Below, piece after piece: positions 26,230 to 34,553 of a stretch of DNA of 64,000 nt (position 1 is its first letter; every line of letters starts with the position of its first letter). This stretch comes from Rhodobacter aestuarii (GTDB taxonomy: Bacteria > Pseudomonadota > Alphaproteobacteria > Rhodobacterales > Rhodobacteraceae). Under the pieces are notes generated by a model that worked only from the letters and a program-made list of their open reading frames with translations, was not told the origin of the DNA and ran no database searches. The stretch spans positions 186,001-250,000 of the forward strand of contig NZ_FTOG01000003.1 of the NCBI RefSeq assembly GCF_900156655.1. Reading direction: 5' to 3'. Both the position numbers and the translations under genes were made by a program.

Positions 26230-27360
26230 ATGACGCAGGCGCTCGCTTCCTATTCCGCGTCGGACGAAGCCGGACCCAAATGTCGGCTGATCATCGAGTC
26301 AATCGGGGGCGCTGCGCCAGCAAATGCCGCGGCAATCGCGCATGGGCTCGGCCTTTCTGTTCAAGAGGTCATGGCAGCCATTTATCGGGCTCCATGTGTG
26401 TTGGTGGAAGGCCTTCCCGAAACCTTGGCGGGGCAGATGGCGGGCCTGTTACGCAACCTTGGCTGCGAGATTTCTATTTGCGGGGAAGAAGAGCCCTTAC
26501 CTCCCGCAGCAGAACTCTTCGATGTCGCGCTGCATGTGTCCGACGCTGGGCGTTATGGTGAGATCGTTAAAGCTCTGGGCACGTTTCTGGGCATGACGGA
26601 AAGTGCGGCAGCACAGCTTATGGCCAATACCCCTTGCGTGGTCTTGGGACGTGTTAGTCCGGCAACGATCTCTGCCTTGGAGGAACGGCTCGGCCCCGGT
26701 GCGAGTTTGATCGTATCCAACCCAGACACGGCACAATATGACCTGTTCTTGGGCGAAACCGATACGGCAGTGCAGGCGCGGCTTTTGGCAGATTTGCGCC
26801 GCCGTGGGGTGCCGCTTCTTGCCGAACAAGGCTGCCTTGCCGCCGGGCTTAGCCGCACCGAGGCCGATGCGATTTGGTCAGTGCATCACCGCATCAGCGC
26901 CCTGCGGATCGTGAATGCCGCTTTTGAACGGTTTGACCTTGTGTTGACCGGCGGCGCCCCAACCGATGCCGCGCTGGCGGCTTTGGCCGATCTGACAGAG
27001 GTTCCGCCCGAGATCGCCCCCCAACTTTTTGAAACGCTCCCGATCATTATCGCCGATGCGCAACCCGCCGAACAGGTCGGGCCGATGCTGGAGCATTTTG
27101 GGGCCGCGGGGCTAGACGTCCGCGCAGAACTCGTGACCTTCCTCAATCTCGGGATCGAAATCATTGCGGCCCCGAACCCAGCCGATTTGGCGCGTCTGCT
27201 GCAAGACCTTGGATTTGATCTGCCCGACACCGGGCAGCGACGGTTCCCAATGCGCTTGCCTTTCGCACTGCCGGAACTGCAAGCGCGCATCCTGCGTGAG
27301 GCGCTTTCCAGCGCAGGCATCCATGCCGAGCTTTTTGATCCGGCAGAGGAGGTCCGCTGA
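26230..27360 (+). CDS. Protein with three ribosomal L7/L12-like domains, first gene of ten-gene operon
   Basis: The function of this 376-residue protein is unknown. It contains three repeats of an L7/L12 C-terminal-like fold. The clearest is about residues 95-165: the order FDVAL, IVKAL, FLGM, AAQLM, NTPCVVL, GRVS, ALEERLGPGA mirrors the ribosomal FDV-IKAV-GLGL-EAK-LV-AP-VS-AL-GA pattern. A first copy covers about residues 15-75 (APCVLVEG, LRNLGC) and a third about residues 235-310 (RFDLVL, TLPIIIAD, FGAAGLDV). No signal peptide or membrane segment is seen. ATG 26230 has a GGAGG site; the longer in-frame starts lack one. It shares a TGATG junction with the next gene. Confidence 0.8.
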   Translation: MTQALASYSASDEAGPKCRLIIESIGGAAPANAAAIAHGLGLSVQEVMAAIYRAPCVLVEGLPETLAGQMAGLLRNLGCEISICGEEEPLPPAAELFDVALHVSDAGRYGEIVKALGTFLGMTESAAAQLMANTPCVVLGRVSPATISALEERLGPGASLIVSNPDTAQYDLFLGETDTAVQARLLADLRRRGVPLLAEQGCLAAGLSRTEADAIWSVHHRISALRIVNAAFERFDLVLTGGAPTDAALAALADLTEVPPEIAPQLFETLPIIIADAQPAEQVGPMLEHFGAAGLDVRAELVTFLNLGIEIIAAPNPADLARLLQDLGFDLPDTGQRRFPMRLPFALPELQARILREALSSAGIHAELFDPAEEVR

Positions 27361-28004
27361 TGCAGCGCACAAAATCCAAACCTCCCCCGGAAGCGGAAGC
27401 CGAGACGCGCCACGCCGAGAGTGCTGGTTCTTATGCTCTGCAACACCACATGGGCATTGCCGAAGCAGGCAAACTGGCTGCGCTGCGCGGCGATTATGCC
27501 GAAGCCTTGCGACATTACCGGGAAGCGCTCCGCCTTTCGCAAGCGAGCCGCGCGCCAGAGGTGTTCTTTCGCCATTACACGCAATGCGTGCTGGAGGCTT
27601 TGGAATGTTCGGGCGCCCATGAGCCGGTGATCGAATTTTGCGAAAGGGCTGATGCGCATTACACCGCGCAGGGGGCTCCGCTTGCGGTGCAGCAACGCGA
27701 CCATGCCACCATTTTGGAGCGTCTCGGGGTGAACCTCGCCTGCGCGGGACACACCAAACCAGCAAGGCTTGCGCTTGAGCGCGCTTGCGCGCTTTCCACA
27801 AGCCAAGCGCCGCTAAAGGTGGCGGAAACGCTGCTCGCATGGCTGCAACGCGGCCTTGCCATTGAACAACGCCGCCTGCGCGACCTGCAGCGTCGCCACG
27901 ATTATTTCACCGTCCGTCCGGGGAAAGTCTCGGCCGAGCGCGCAACCCCATTGCCCAAAAGCCGGGGACCGGCGCCAAGAAAGGAGGCAACCGGTCTTCC
28001 CTGA
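27360..28004 (+). CDS. TPR-like helical protein
   Basis: This 214-residue protein is largely helical and contains at least one clear TPR-like unit (LAALRGDYAEALRHYREALRLS, about residues 40-61). A second possible unit is LERLGVNLACAGHTKPARLALERA near residues 120-143. The ends are charged and probably disordered. TPR proteins usually hold partners together, so a scaffold or adaptor role is likely. The gene starts within the stop of the previous one (TGATG), giving tight coupling, and 45 bases separate it from the next gene. Confidence 0.75.
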   Translation: MQRTKSKPPPEAEAETRHAESAGSYALQHHMGIAEAGKLAALRGDYAEALRHYREALRLSQASRAPEVFFRHYTQCVLEALECSGAHEPVIEFCERADAHYTAQGAPLAVQQRDHATILERLGVNLACAGHTKPARLALERACALSTSQAPLKVAETLLAWLQRGLAIEQRRLRDLQRRHDYFTVRPGKVSAERATPLPKSRGPAPRKEATGLP

Positions 28005-28049
28005 TCCTGCACCCGCTTCATGCCGGGGCTTTCCAGAAAGGATAGCGAC

Positions 28050-29798
28050 ATGCCCGATATCGAAGATATGACCCCCGGCGAAGTTCTCGCCGATGCCAGC
28101 GTGGCCGAGTTTATCAAGGCGCTTGGCCTGTCTATCGCAGAAGCGCAAAAGGCGCTGGACGAAAACTCGGTCGATCAGATGGGCGAATTTCTGGCGCCGC
28201 GCGACAATCTGGGCGGCAAGTCGCTATATGAAATGGGGCTGATGCCCGCTTTCTACCACTACCAATATGCAGATATCGCCTGTTCGCTACAGTTGTCGCT
28301 ACGGGTGGCCAAAGATCTGAGCCTTGGCGTGCATCTGGATGGTTCCTACTCCAGCACCTCGACCGAGAACGAAGAGAGTAATGAAAGCAGCAGTTCGACG
28401 GAAAGCGGTTCTTCCACCGCGACCCGGACCCGTTCGGCACAAATTAGCATTTCCAATACATCGACCGGCGCCCTCACGGTCGGTGGAGAGAATTATCAAC
28501 TGGCGGGAACCACGGCGCGTGAAAGAGTTGAAGCGTTGTCAGATACGTTGCGTGGGCGCAGCGGCATCAGCCGTGCCATCCCCCAAAGTGAGTGCACCCC
28601 AATCGACCCGGTACCCACCACCACGGCTCCTGCAGACAAGGTGATCTGCACCGCCAATGATGTAGCCTTCGTTGGCGCGGGCTTTGACCGGGGGTTGATC
28701 CGCATCCGCGCGAACCCAGATGCCGATGAAACTTATGTGCTCAACAATGCGACCAGCGTCACCGTTTCACGGTCCAATTCGCTGGCGAATTATGCGGCGA
28801 AGGTGCGCGACGCGATTCAGGGCGCGGGGTTCAACACACGCCTCATTGCACCGGGAATGCCGATGCATTCGGTTTATTTCGACGTCGACAAAGAATTCAT
28901 TCGTCCGGCACATGATAGCTCACTGCTGAATTTCGCAGGCTACATGCGCGCGCGCAATCGGCCCGTAAAGGTGCGGGGCTATGCAAGCCGCACAGGCTCG
29001 GATCCCTACAATCAGCGCCTTTCGGAACGGCGGGCAGAGGCCGTTCGGGCGCGGCTCGTGGCCAATGGTGCACCAGCGGGAAATATCACCGTCGAAGCAT
29101 TGGGCGAAAGCGAATGGCGCGCGATGAACGTGCCTGACGAAACCGAGATGCAAGCACATCGGGTGGTGCATCTGATCGTCGACGGACCCGACTATTACAT
29201 CTGGGTGGACGGTGACGCCTCACATCAGATGTCGAATGTCTCGCCCGATCAACGCGCCGGGGATCAAGGGAACGGCAATGGCTTTGTTTATCTTTATGAA
29301 GCGGTTGGGCTCTCCGATGTCGCCGGCAAAAAGGTCACGATCAAATCTGTTGATTTCACCTTGCGCGGCGCGGCTATCGGAGGTGCAGCAGCAGAGAGTG
29401 CCGAGGCCTTTGCCCTCAATCTAGCCAATGATGTCAACGCCCATGCCAGCGTGCGCGTGCAGGCCAGCGCCAGCGGCAATGTCACACATTTGTGCAACGA
29501 AGGCGACAGCTTCACGCTGGTGCTTATTACCTCCAGCTCAAGCAATATCGCGCTTTCGGGCAGCGAGGGGATCACCGTCACGCAAGAATTTTCACGCAGT
29601 TCGTCGGCCAGCATGGTGCAGCAAAACACCGGCAACCGAACGATCGCGGTCGGAGCCTCGCTGGATGTGCGCTACGGCAAACAGTTCGAGACCAATATCA
29701 CCGGCAATTCCACCATCTCGGCCCGGCTTGTCTCGATCCCCGCGCCACCGCAATTCCTTGAGACGGTAAAAGAATTCCTCGCGCAGAGTGGGGGCTAA
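28050..29798 (+). CDS. DUF2589-like scaffold protein with inserted OmpA-like domain
   Basis: This 582-residue protein is the largest member of the paralogous set. Its first 100 residues contain the scaffold helix (IKALGLSIAEAQKALDENS) and strand (YEMGLMPAFYHYQYAD). A Ser/Thr/Glu-rich linker follows (about residues 102-132). An OmpA-like domain lies at about residues 268-385, with VYFDVDKEFIRPAHDSSL, GYASRTGSDPYNQRLSERRA and VRARL matching the peptidoglycan-binding fold. After a further beta-rich domain, the last 60 residues return to the scaffold (TISARLVSIPAPPQFLE). No signal peptide is visible, which is odd for an OmpA-like domain. The ATG at 28050 follows AAAGGA. Confidence 0.8.
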   Translation: MPDIEDMTPGEVLADASVAEFIKALGLSIAEAQKALDENSVDQMGEFLAPRDNLGGKSLYEMGLMPAFYHYQYADIACSLQLSLRVAKDLSLGVHLDGSYSSTSTENEESNESSSSTESGSSTATRTRSAQISISNTSTGALTVGGENYQLAGTTARERVEALSDTLRGRSGISRAIPQSECTPIDPVPTTTAPADKVICTANDVAFVGAGFDRGLIRIRANPDADETYVLNNATSVTVSRSNSLANYAAKVRDAIQGAGFNTRLIAPGMPMHSVYFDVDKEFIRPAHDSSLLNFAGYMRARNRPVKVRGYASRTGSDPYNQRLSERRAEAVRARLVANGAPAGNITVEALGESEWRAMNVPDETEMQAHRVVHLIVDGPDYYIWVDGDASHQMSNVSPDQRAGDQGNGNGFVYLYEAVGLSDVAGKKVTIKSVDFTLRGAAIGGAAAESAEAFALNLANDVNAHASVRVQASASGNVTHLCNEGDSFTLVLITSSSSNIALSGSEGITVTQEFSRSSSASMVQQNTGNRTIAVGASLDVRYGKQFETNITGNSTISARLVSIPAPPQFLETVKEFLAQSGG

Positions 29799-29801
29799 GC
29801 C

Positions 29802-30269
29802 ATGGCCGTCGCCTCCAAAGTGACCCGGCAATTGCTTTCGGCGCCACTGCCCGAAATCGTTGAACGACTGGGCAGTTCGGTCGCGCAGGCGCAATGGGCC
29901 TTGGATCGCAACTCCGTGGCCCTCGCCAGCGAGATGGCGCAAACCGAAGTGGAAGTTGGCGACAAAAGCTACAACCTGCTGACGCTTGGTTTCGTGCCCG
30001 CCTTTTACAGCTTCACCGAAGCAACAGTAGAGGCAAAGCTGTCTTTCACGATCACCGAGAGCAAGGAAATCTCGCTCAATGTTGGGGTTCAGGCGGGCGT
30101 TGGCGTGGGGGTTTTCATGGCGGCGGCAAGCGTCGATGTGGGGTACGCACGCAAATATTCGGTTTCGGCGGAAGGCATGTCGTCCATTGCGGCGCGGCTG
30201 GTCTCTTTGCCGCCTCCAGACATGCTGAGCCAAGTCCTCAAGCGGGCTTACGAACAAGACATAGAGTGA
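29802..30269 (+). CDS. Minimal DUF2589-like scaffold protein
   Basis: At 155 residues this is the shortest member of the family and probably shows the bare core. It has the helix LPEIVERLGSSVAQAQWALDRNS, the strand motif LTLGFVPAFYSFTEATVE, a glycine/valine-rich stretch (VQAGVGVGVFMAAAS) that could be a beta hairpin lying on a membrane, and the closing segment SAEGMSSIAARLVSLPPP. It follows its neighbour after three bases. The function is unknown. The core's alternating hydrophobic strands suggest a beta sandwich able to assemble with its paralogues. Confidence 0.78.
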   Translation: MAVASKVTRQLLSAPLPEIVERLGSSVAQAQWALDRNSVALASEMAQTEVEVGDKSYNLLTLGFVPAFYSFTEATVEAKLSFTITESKEISLNVGVQAGVGVGVFMAAASVDVGYARKYSVSAEGMSSIAARLVSLPPPDMLSQVLKRAYEQDIE

Positions 30270-30307
30270 CGAGTTGAAACGCGCCTTCGGGCGGAAAGGA
30301 GCATATC

Positions 30308-31132
30308 ATGGGTATTGGACAGGAACTGCTCAACGTCCCGATGGGCGACATGATCCGCGAAATGGCCTTTGCCATCGCAGATGGCCAAACCAAGCTGGAT
30401 GCCAATTCGATCAACACCGCCGAGATGATGGGCGGCCTCACCACCGTTTACGACGAAGAAGGCAATGTCACCTTTGACGATAGCCGGGTGTTCTTTGGCT
30501 ATGAATACATGACCCCGAAAGAAGCCATGGCCTACGCGATCATGGATGATGCGGTCAGCGGCAATGTGAAACCCGATCAGACCGGCGTGATGATCGACAT
30601 GATGAAAAAGGTGATCACCGAAGTCGGCGGGCAAGTCAGTGATGACGGAAACCATGATGTCACGATGCCCAACGGCAAAGAAGATATCGAGATCCGCGTG
30701 CCGGTGCGGCATTCGATGATGGAACTCGGCTTTGCCCCCACCTTCTACCAATTTGTCGATACGATCATCGAAGTGAAGATCGCCATCAAAATAACCCGCG
30801 AGCGCAGCTATGAACACAAATCGCAGGTGAATACCAAGGGAAACAAGAAAACCACCTCCGTCATCGGCAAGTTTTTCACCAAAGGCGGAATTTCGATCAG
30901 CAAGGACAAAACCGTCACAACAAGCCAAGTCGATGCGACTTACGCCAGCAAATATTCCTATACCGCCGAGGGTGCCTCGATCCTGCGCACCAAATTGGTG
31001 CCGGTCCCTGTGCCAGCCGTGCTGGAAGAACGCATCCAATCTTTCATGCAAACCGAAGAGGCACGGCGCACCGCCGCCTTGGAGAAACGCCAACAGAGCC
31101 AAAATCCGTCAACCCCCTCGAACCCGTCGTAA
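30308..31132 (+). CDS. DUF2589-like scaffold protein with acidic insertion
   Basis: This 274-residue paralogue begins ELLNVPMGDMIREMAFAIAD, which closely resembles the start of DUF2589 proteins. An insertion of about 80 residues (acidic, about residues 45-130) separates the helix from the strand motif MELGFAPTFYQFVDTIIEVK. A lysine-rich loop (SYEHKSQVNTKGNKK) follows, then the closing segment YTAEGASILRTKLVPVPVP and a charged tail. The gene has the strongest ribosome site of the operon (GGAAAGGAG). It is closest in sequence to the product of the next gene. Confidence 0.8.
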   Translation: MGIGQELLNVPMGDMIREMAFAIADGQTKLDANSINTAEMMGGLTTVYDEEGNVTFDDSRVFFGYEYMTPKEAMAYAIMDDAVSGNVKPDQTGVMIDMMKKVITEVGGQVSDDGNHDVTMPNGKEDIEIRVPVRHSMMELGFAPTFYQFVDTIIEVKIAIKITRERSYEHKSQVNTKGNKKTTSVIGKFFTKGGISISKDKTVTTSQVDATYASKYSYTAEGASILRTKLVPVPVPAVLEERIQSFMQTEEARRTAALEKRQQSQNPSTPSNPS

Positions 31133-31152
31133 CCCTGTGAAGGAGACGCACC

Positions 31153-31731
31153 ATGTCGGTTAGCACCGAAATGATGAATACCCCCTTCCCGGAAATGGTA
31201 CGCCTACTGGGGATTGGGATTGCGGAAGCGCAGTATCAACTTGATCTGGTCTCGCTCAAGATCGCGCGGATGATGGCAGGCTATGCCCCCCCGGATGAAA
31301 CCGATGAAGAACCCTCACTATTTGAGGAAGATGACAGCAAGCCTGACCGCGACCTGCTGGTAAAACTGGGAGACGGGCACGAATATTCGTTGCTGGAACT
31401 TGGGTTTACGCCCACCTTTTACCAGTTCGTCGACACGTTGATTGAATTGAAACTGTCGATCTCAATCTCGCGCGAAACAAACTATTCGCGCTCAAAAAAG
31501 ACCGTGAAGGCGAGTGCGGCAGGCGGTTGGTTCGGGTTCGGCGGCGGCGCGACGATGCGGGCAAGCTCTGTCTCCTCAAGCTATTCGTCGAAATACCAAT
31601 ATAGCGCGGAAGGGTCGTCGCTTTTGCGCACCAAACTGGTGCCCGTGCCCCCCCCTGCAGTTTTGGAGGAACGGATCCGCGCGATGATTGCGGCGTCGGA
31701 TAAGGCTGCATCGGGCTCAGGGGGCACGTAA
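31153..31731 (+). CDS. DUF2589-like scaffold protein
   Basis: This 192-residue paralogue has the helix TPFPEMVRLLGIGIAEAQYQLD, an acidic loop (about residues 45-72), the strand motif LELGFTPTFYQFVDTLIELK, a Gly/Phe-rich turn (GGWFGFGGG) and the closing segment YSAEGSSLLRTKLVPVPPP. The strand and closing motifs are nearly identical to those of the preceding gene, which suggests a recent tandem duplication. The start follows AAGGAG, and its stop overlaps the next start (TAATG). The function is unknown. Confidence 0.8.
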   Translation: MSVSTEMMNTPFPEMVRLLGIGIAEAQYQLDLVSLKIARMMAGYAPPDETDEEPSLFEEDDSKPDRDLLVKLGDGHEYSLLELGFTPTFYQFVDTLIELKLSISISRETNYSRSKKTVKASAAGGWFGFGGGATMRASSVSSSYSSKYQYSAEGSSLLRTKLVPVPPPAVLEERIRAMIAASDKAASGSGGT

Positions 31732-32855
31732 TGCCGCGCAGAAACTGGCGTGATCTGCAGGCAGCCTCGTCGGCGGCCCCCAAAACGCCGGGCCAAGGGG
31801 CCGCGACGCTGCCAAAACCGCAATTGGGCTCTGGAACGGACTTGGCGCAGGCGGCCGCTCTTGCGCCCGATAGCCGTTTGGGCGCGCTTTTGGAGCAGCG
31901 CAAATTACTTGAAACGCGACTGCAAGGGCTCACCGGAATGCCGCAGACCCCGACCGATACCATCGGGCGTCGCTTTGATGTGGCCAGCTTTGCGGAGCGA
32001 CGCAACGAGCATAACACTTGGGTGCAAGCTCATGAGGCACGGCAAGCATCTTTACGCGAACGGCTTGCCGAACACCGCGATCGTACTGCGGAGTTTGGCC
32101 ATCGCGCATACGGCACGGATCCGGAACCGATACGCCCCTCAAGCGCCAAAGATCGCTCTGACCATCCGTCCTCGGAAATCGCTGGGCTGCGCGCCTTGGG
32201 GCAGACGGATTTTGGTCGGCGTATCAAGGATGGCCTAGCAGAACGCGCGGGCTCGGGCTTGGGGGCCTCTGGGCTTGGTGACATAATTGGAAAAGCACGC
32301 ACCAACCTCGGCGATATTGGGTCAAGGCTGCGCTCTGGGGCGAATGATCTGGCCAGTCTTGGCTCTGACTTGCGCCGAGGGACACGCGACAAAATCGACG
32401 ATTATGATCGGCAATTACGCGACCTAGATACGAAACTCGCCGCTGAGGGGATAAGCGCGGAAGAGCGCGCGCAGATCCGTCGCGACCTCGGCGGGGATAA
32501 GCTGGATAAACTCGATAAGACTGGCGGGCGCATGGATCGGGCAGCCAAAGCGCTGGAAGCACCGAAAGAGCTTGCGGGCGGGCTGGAGCGTGGTTGGGGC
32601 AAACGCAAAGATGCGCTGACCGCCCCGATGGATGAGCAAGGCCCTTACGCGGAAATGCGCAAGCGTCGGCTTTCCAGCGAAACCGGGGGCTCGGGCGATC
32701 TGTTCACACGTATGGCTCGCAACCGCGCAGCCGCCCTGGAGCGCCGCCGTGCGGCAAAGTCAGCGGAACAGCGCGACGAAGCCCGCCGCGACCGAGCGCG
32801 CCAAGCCAAGGCGCAAAAGAAGGCGGAAGAGACCGGGGGGAGTAACCGCACATGA
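31731..32855 (+). CDS. Charged, mostly disordered/coiled-coil protein within the ten-gene operon
   Basis: I recognise no domain in this 374-residue protein. It is rich in Arg, Asp, Glu, Ala and Gln. Low-complexity N-terminal residues are followed by helical charged segments (DDYDRQLRDLDTKLAAEG-like, about residues 220-255) and a very basic Arg/Ala/Lys C terminus (about residues 325-370). It lacks the scaffold motifs of its neighbours. It may act as a linker or nucleic-acid-binding tail in a complex. It is coupled to both neighbours by overlaps (TAATG and ATGA), so it surely belongs to the operon. Confidence 0.7.
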   Translation: MPRRNWRDLQAASSAAPKTPGQGAATLPKPQLGSGTDLAQAAALAPDSRLGALLEQRKLLETRLQGLTGMPQTPTDTIGRRFDVASFAERRNEHNTWVQAHEARQASLRERLAEHRDRTAEFGHRAYGTDPEPIRPSSAKDRSDHPSSEIAGLRALGQTDFGRRIKDGLAERAGSGLGASGLGDIIGKARTNLGDIGSRLRSGANDLASLGSDLRRGTRDKIDDYDRQLRDLDTKLAAEGISAEERAQIRRDLGGDKLDKLDKTGGRMDRAAKALEAPKELAGGLERGWGKRKDALTAPMDEQGPYAEMRKRRLSSETGGSGDLFTRMARNRAAALERRRAAKSAEQRDEARRDRARQAKAQKKAEETGGSNRT

Positions 32856-33487
32856 GCGACTTCGTTTCAGACACGATAGAAGGGCTGATCGTGGGGATGG
32901 CTGAAAGCCTACGTGCCGCGCAAGAACAACTGAACGCAACGCCCCCGCTTGATGGCTGGGGGCGCCCCACGCAGCAATACCGCATCCCACATCTGGATTT
33001 CGAGATCAACTTCACCCTCACCCATGACGAGGCCTCGGGGCGTCAAAAGATAAAAAGGATCGGCAAAACCGATGGCACCACACATTCCGAAGGGAATGCG
33101 AAAATCTCAGGCCGTTTTGTGGCTGTTCCCGCCGGTGATGGGATGCCATTGCCTGTGCTGGCACTACGACGCGTGCCGGAGAAGAAGCAAAAACCGCGGC
33201 TCGTCGTTGTGGCTGGGAACACCGCGGGCGAGCTTTTGATCGGTGCACGGGTCGAACTTAACATCGACCAAGCTGCGTCGGCGGCGCTTTCGGAGGCTGC
33301 GGGGGTGCGCGGAATCCGTTTTTCAGACCATGTGCAGTTTGAAACAGCGGTGTTGGACACCGGAAATGACGGCACGGCCGATACTGTGGTTACCCTGTCC
33401 AACCGTCTGCCCGATAAAGCTCTCGTCGTCATCACGGCAGCACTCGGCCCAGAGACCGCTAGCCTCGTCCTTGGCAAGGAGGGCTAG
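32852..33487 (+). CDS. Divergent DUF2589-like scaffold protein with added C-terminal domain
   Basis: The first half of this 211-residue protein is a divergent copy of the scaffold: helix IEGLIVGMAESLRAAQEQLN, strand IPHLDFEINFTLTHDE, and the closing GNAKISGRFVAVPAGD. The usual 'GFxPTFY' motif is lost. The second half (about residues 105-211) is a beta-rich domain with ARVELNIDQA and a VLDTGNDGTADTVVTLSN segment that I cannot assign. It overlaps the previous gene by ATGA and precedes the next by three bases. The function is unknown. Confidence 0.72.
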   Translation: MSDFVSDTIEGLIVGMAESLRAAQEQLNATPPLDGWGRPTQQYRIPHLDFEINFTLTHDEASGRQKIKRIGKTDGTTHSEGNAKISGRFVAVPAGDGMPLPVLALRRVPEKKQKPRLVVVAGNTAGELLIGARVELNIDQAASAALSEAAGVRGIRFSDHVQFETAVLDTGNDGTADTVVTLSNRLPDKALVVITAALGPETASLVLGKEG

Positions 33488-33490
33488 ACG

Positions 33491-34540
33491 ATGCGGGCAA
33501 TCAAGGTTTCGGTGTTATTGGCCGATGGGGCCGGCAAGCCGCGCGCAGATGTTTCGCTGACGCTCGAAATGGCCGAATTGAGCGATCAGCTTTGGAAACC
33601 GATCCGCCGCAGTAAAACGAATGCTAGGGGCCAGTTCTCTCTGGCCATAAAGCCCGAGACACTCGGAAACCCGCAGCAACCACCGCTTCTGCGCCTTTGC
33701 GATGCGCAAAAGCGGGTATTGGCCCAGGGCGGGCAACTCAGCTACGACGCCCGCTCGCAAACACTTGAGATCGACTTTGGGCAACTCGAATACCTCGAAA
33801 AGGCAGCTTTTCCCATCATGCTAATGCGCGGAACCGAGGCGGCGGCACCTCTGGCAGCGGTGCCGCTCCGAAGAGAAGGCGGTATCGCTGATCTTCTCTC
33901 TGGAAATGCCGCAGTGGAGGCCTCGGCGACACGCGCCCAACTCAATGATCTGCGGGGGAAGTTAAGCATCAGCGAAAGCGCGCGGAATGACCTCCAACGC
34001 AGCACAAAAGTGCTTGAGGCACAAATCACGACACTCACGCAAGAACGCGACGCGGCACGCGCTGCGGCAGAGGCCAGCCGCGCGGCAACCCCTCAGGTGC
34101 TCCCGCGCAAAGTCGGCACGCCCGCAAAAGTCGACGATGTGTTCAAGCAGTTCAACTCCAGCATGGTGGAGGCCGACAAGTCCCTGCAGGGCAGCCGGTT
34201 TCGTATTGGCAAGGTCAAGCTTGATCTGCGCGGCTCGCTTTTGGCCGATGGCAAGATCGAATTGGGAGGTGAGCACCAGATTGATCCCGGTGGGCTGAGT
34301 GTGGAGCTGAACACGGATGAGACCACGCCCGACGCCGCGCAACCGCGCGTGCCGGATCTCTCGGGCCTTACGCGCGGTGCGGCCTTGCGGGTGCTACAAG
34401 CGCTTGGGCTTCGGTTGCGCGCCTCGACCCATGCGGGCAGCGGGGGCACCCCGGGGCAAATGGTGATGCAAACCCCCGCAGCGGGGGAACAGGTGATTTT
34501 GGGCAGCGAAGTGCTCGTTGTCTTTGCGGCAGTGGAGTGA
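33491..34540 (+). CDS. Beta-domain/coiled-coil protein with C-terminal PASTA-like domain
   Basis: This 349-residue protein has four parts. Residues 1-105 look like a carboxypeptidase-regulatory-like beta domain (VSVLLADGAGKPRADVSLTLE). A coiled coil follows at about residues 140-200. Residues 212-275 (VDDVFKQFNSSMVEADKSL then FRIGKVKLDLRGSL) echo the helix-plus-strand layout of the scaffold family. A PASTA-like domain closes the chain (about residues 282-347; VPDLSGLTRGAALRVLQALGL and QTPAAGEQVILGSEV). PASTA domains usually bind peptidoglycan fragments on the outer face, yet no signal peptide or membrane segment is present here. Confidence 0.75.
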   Translation: MRAIKVSVLLADGAGKPRADVSLTLEMAELSDQLWKPIRRSKTNARGQFSLAIKPETLGNPQQPPLLRLCDAQKRVLAQGGQLSYDARSQTLEIDFGQLEYLEKAAFPIMLMRGTEAAAPLAAVPLRREGGIADLLSGNAAVEASATRAQLNDLRGKLSISESARNDLQRSTKVLEAQITTLTQERDAARAAAEASRAATPQVLPRKVGTPAKVDDVFKQFNSSMVEADKSLQGSRFRIGKVKLDLRGSLLADGKIELGGEHQIDPGGLSVELNTDETTPDAAQPRVPDLSGLTRGAALRVLQALGLRLRASTHAGSGGTPGQMVMQTPAAGEQVILGSEVLVVFAAVE

Positions 34541-34553
34541 AAGGTGCGCAACA

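Noticed and set aside
26230-27360. Assignment of the first operon gene as a ribosomal protein L7/L12.
   Set aside because: It is three times too long, lacks the N-terminal dimerisation domain and is not near ribosomal genes.
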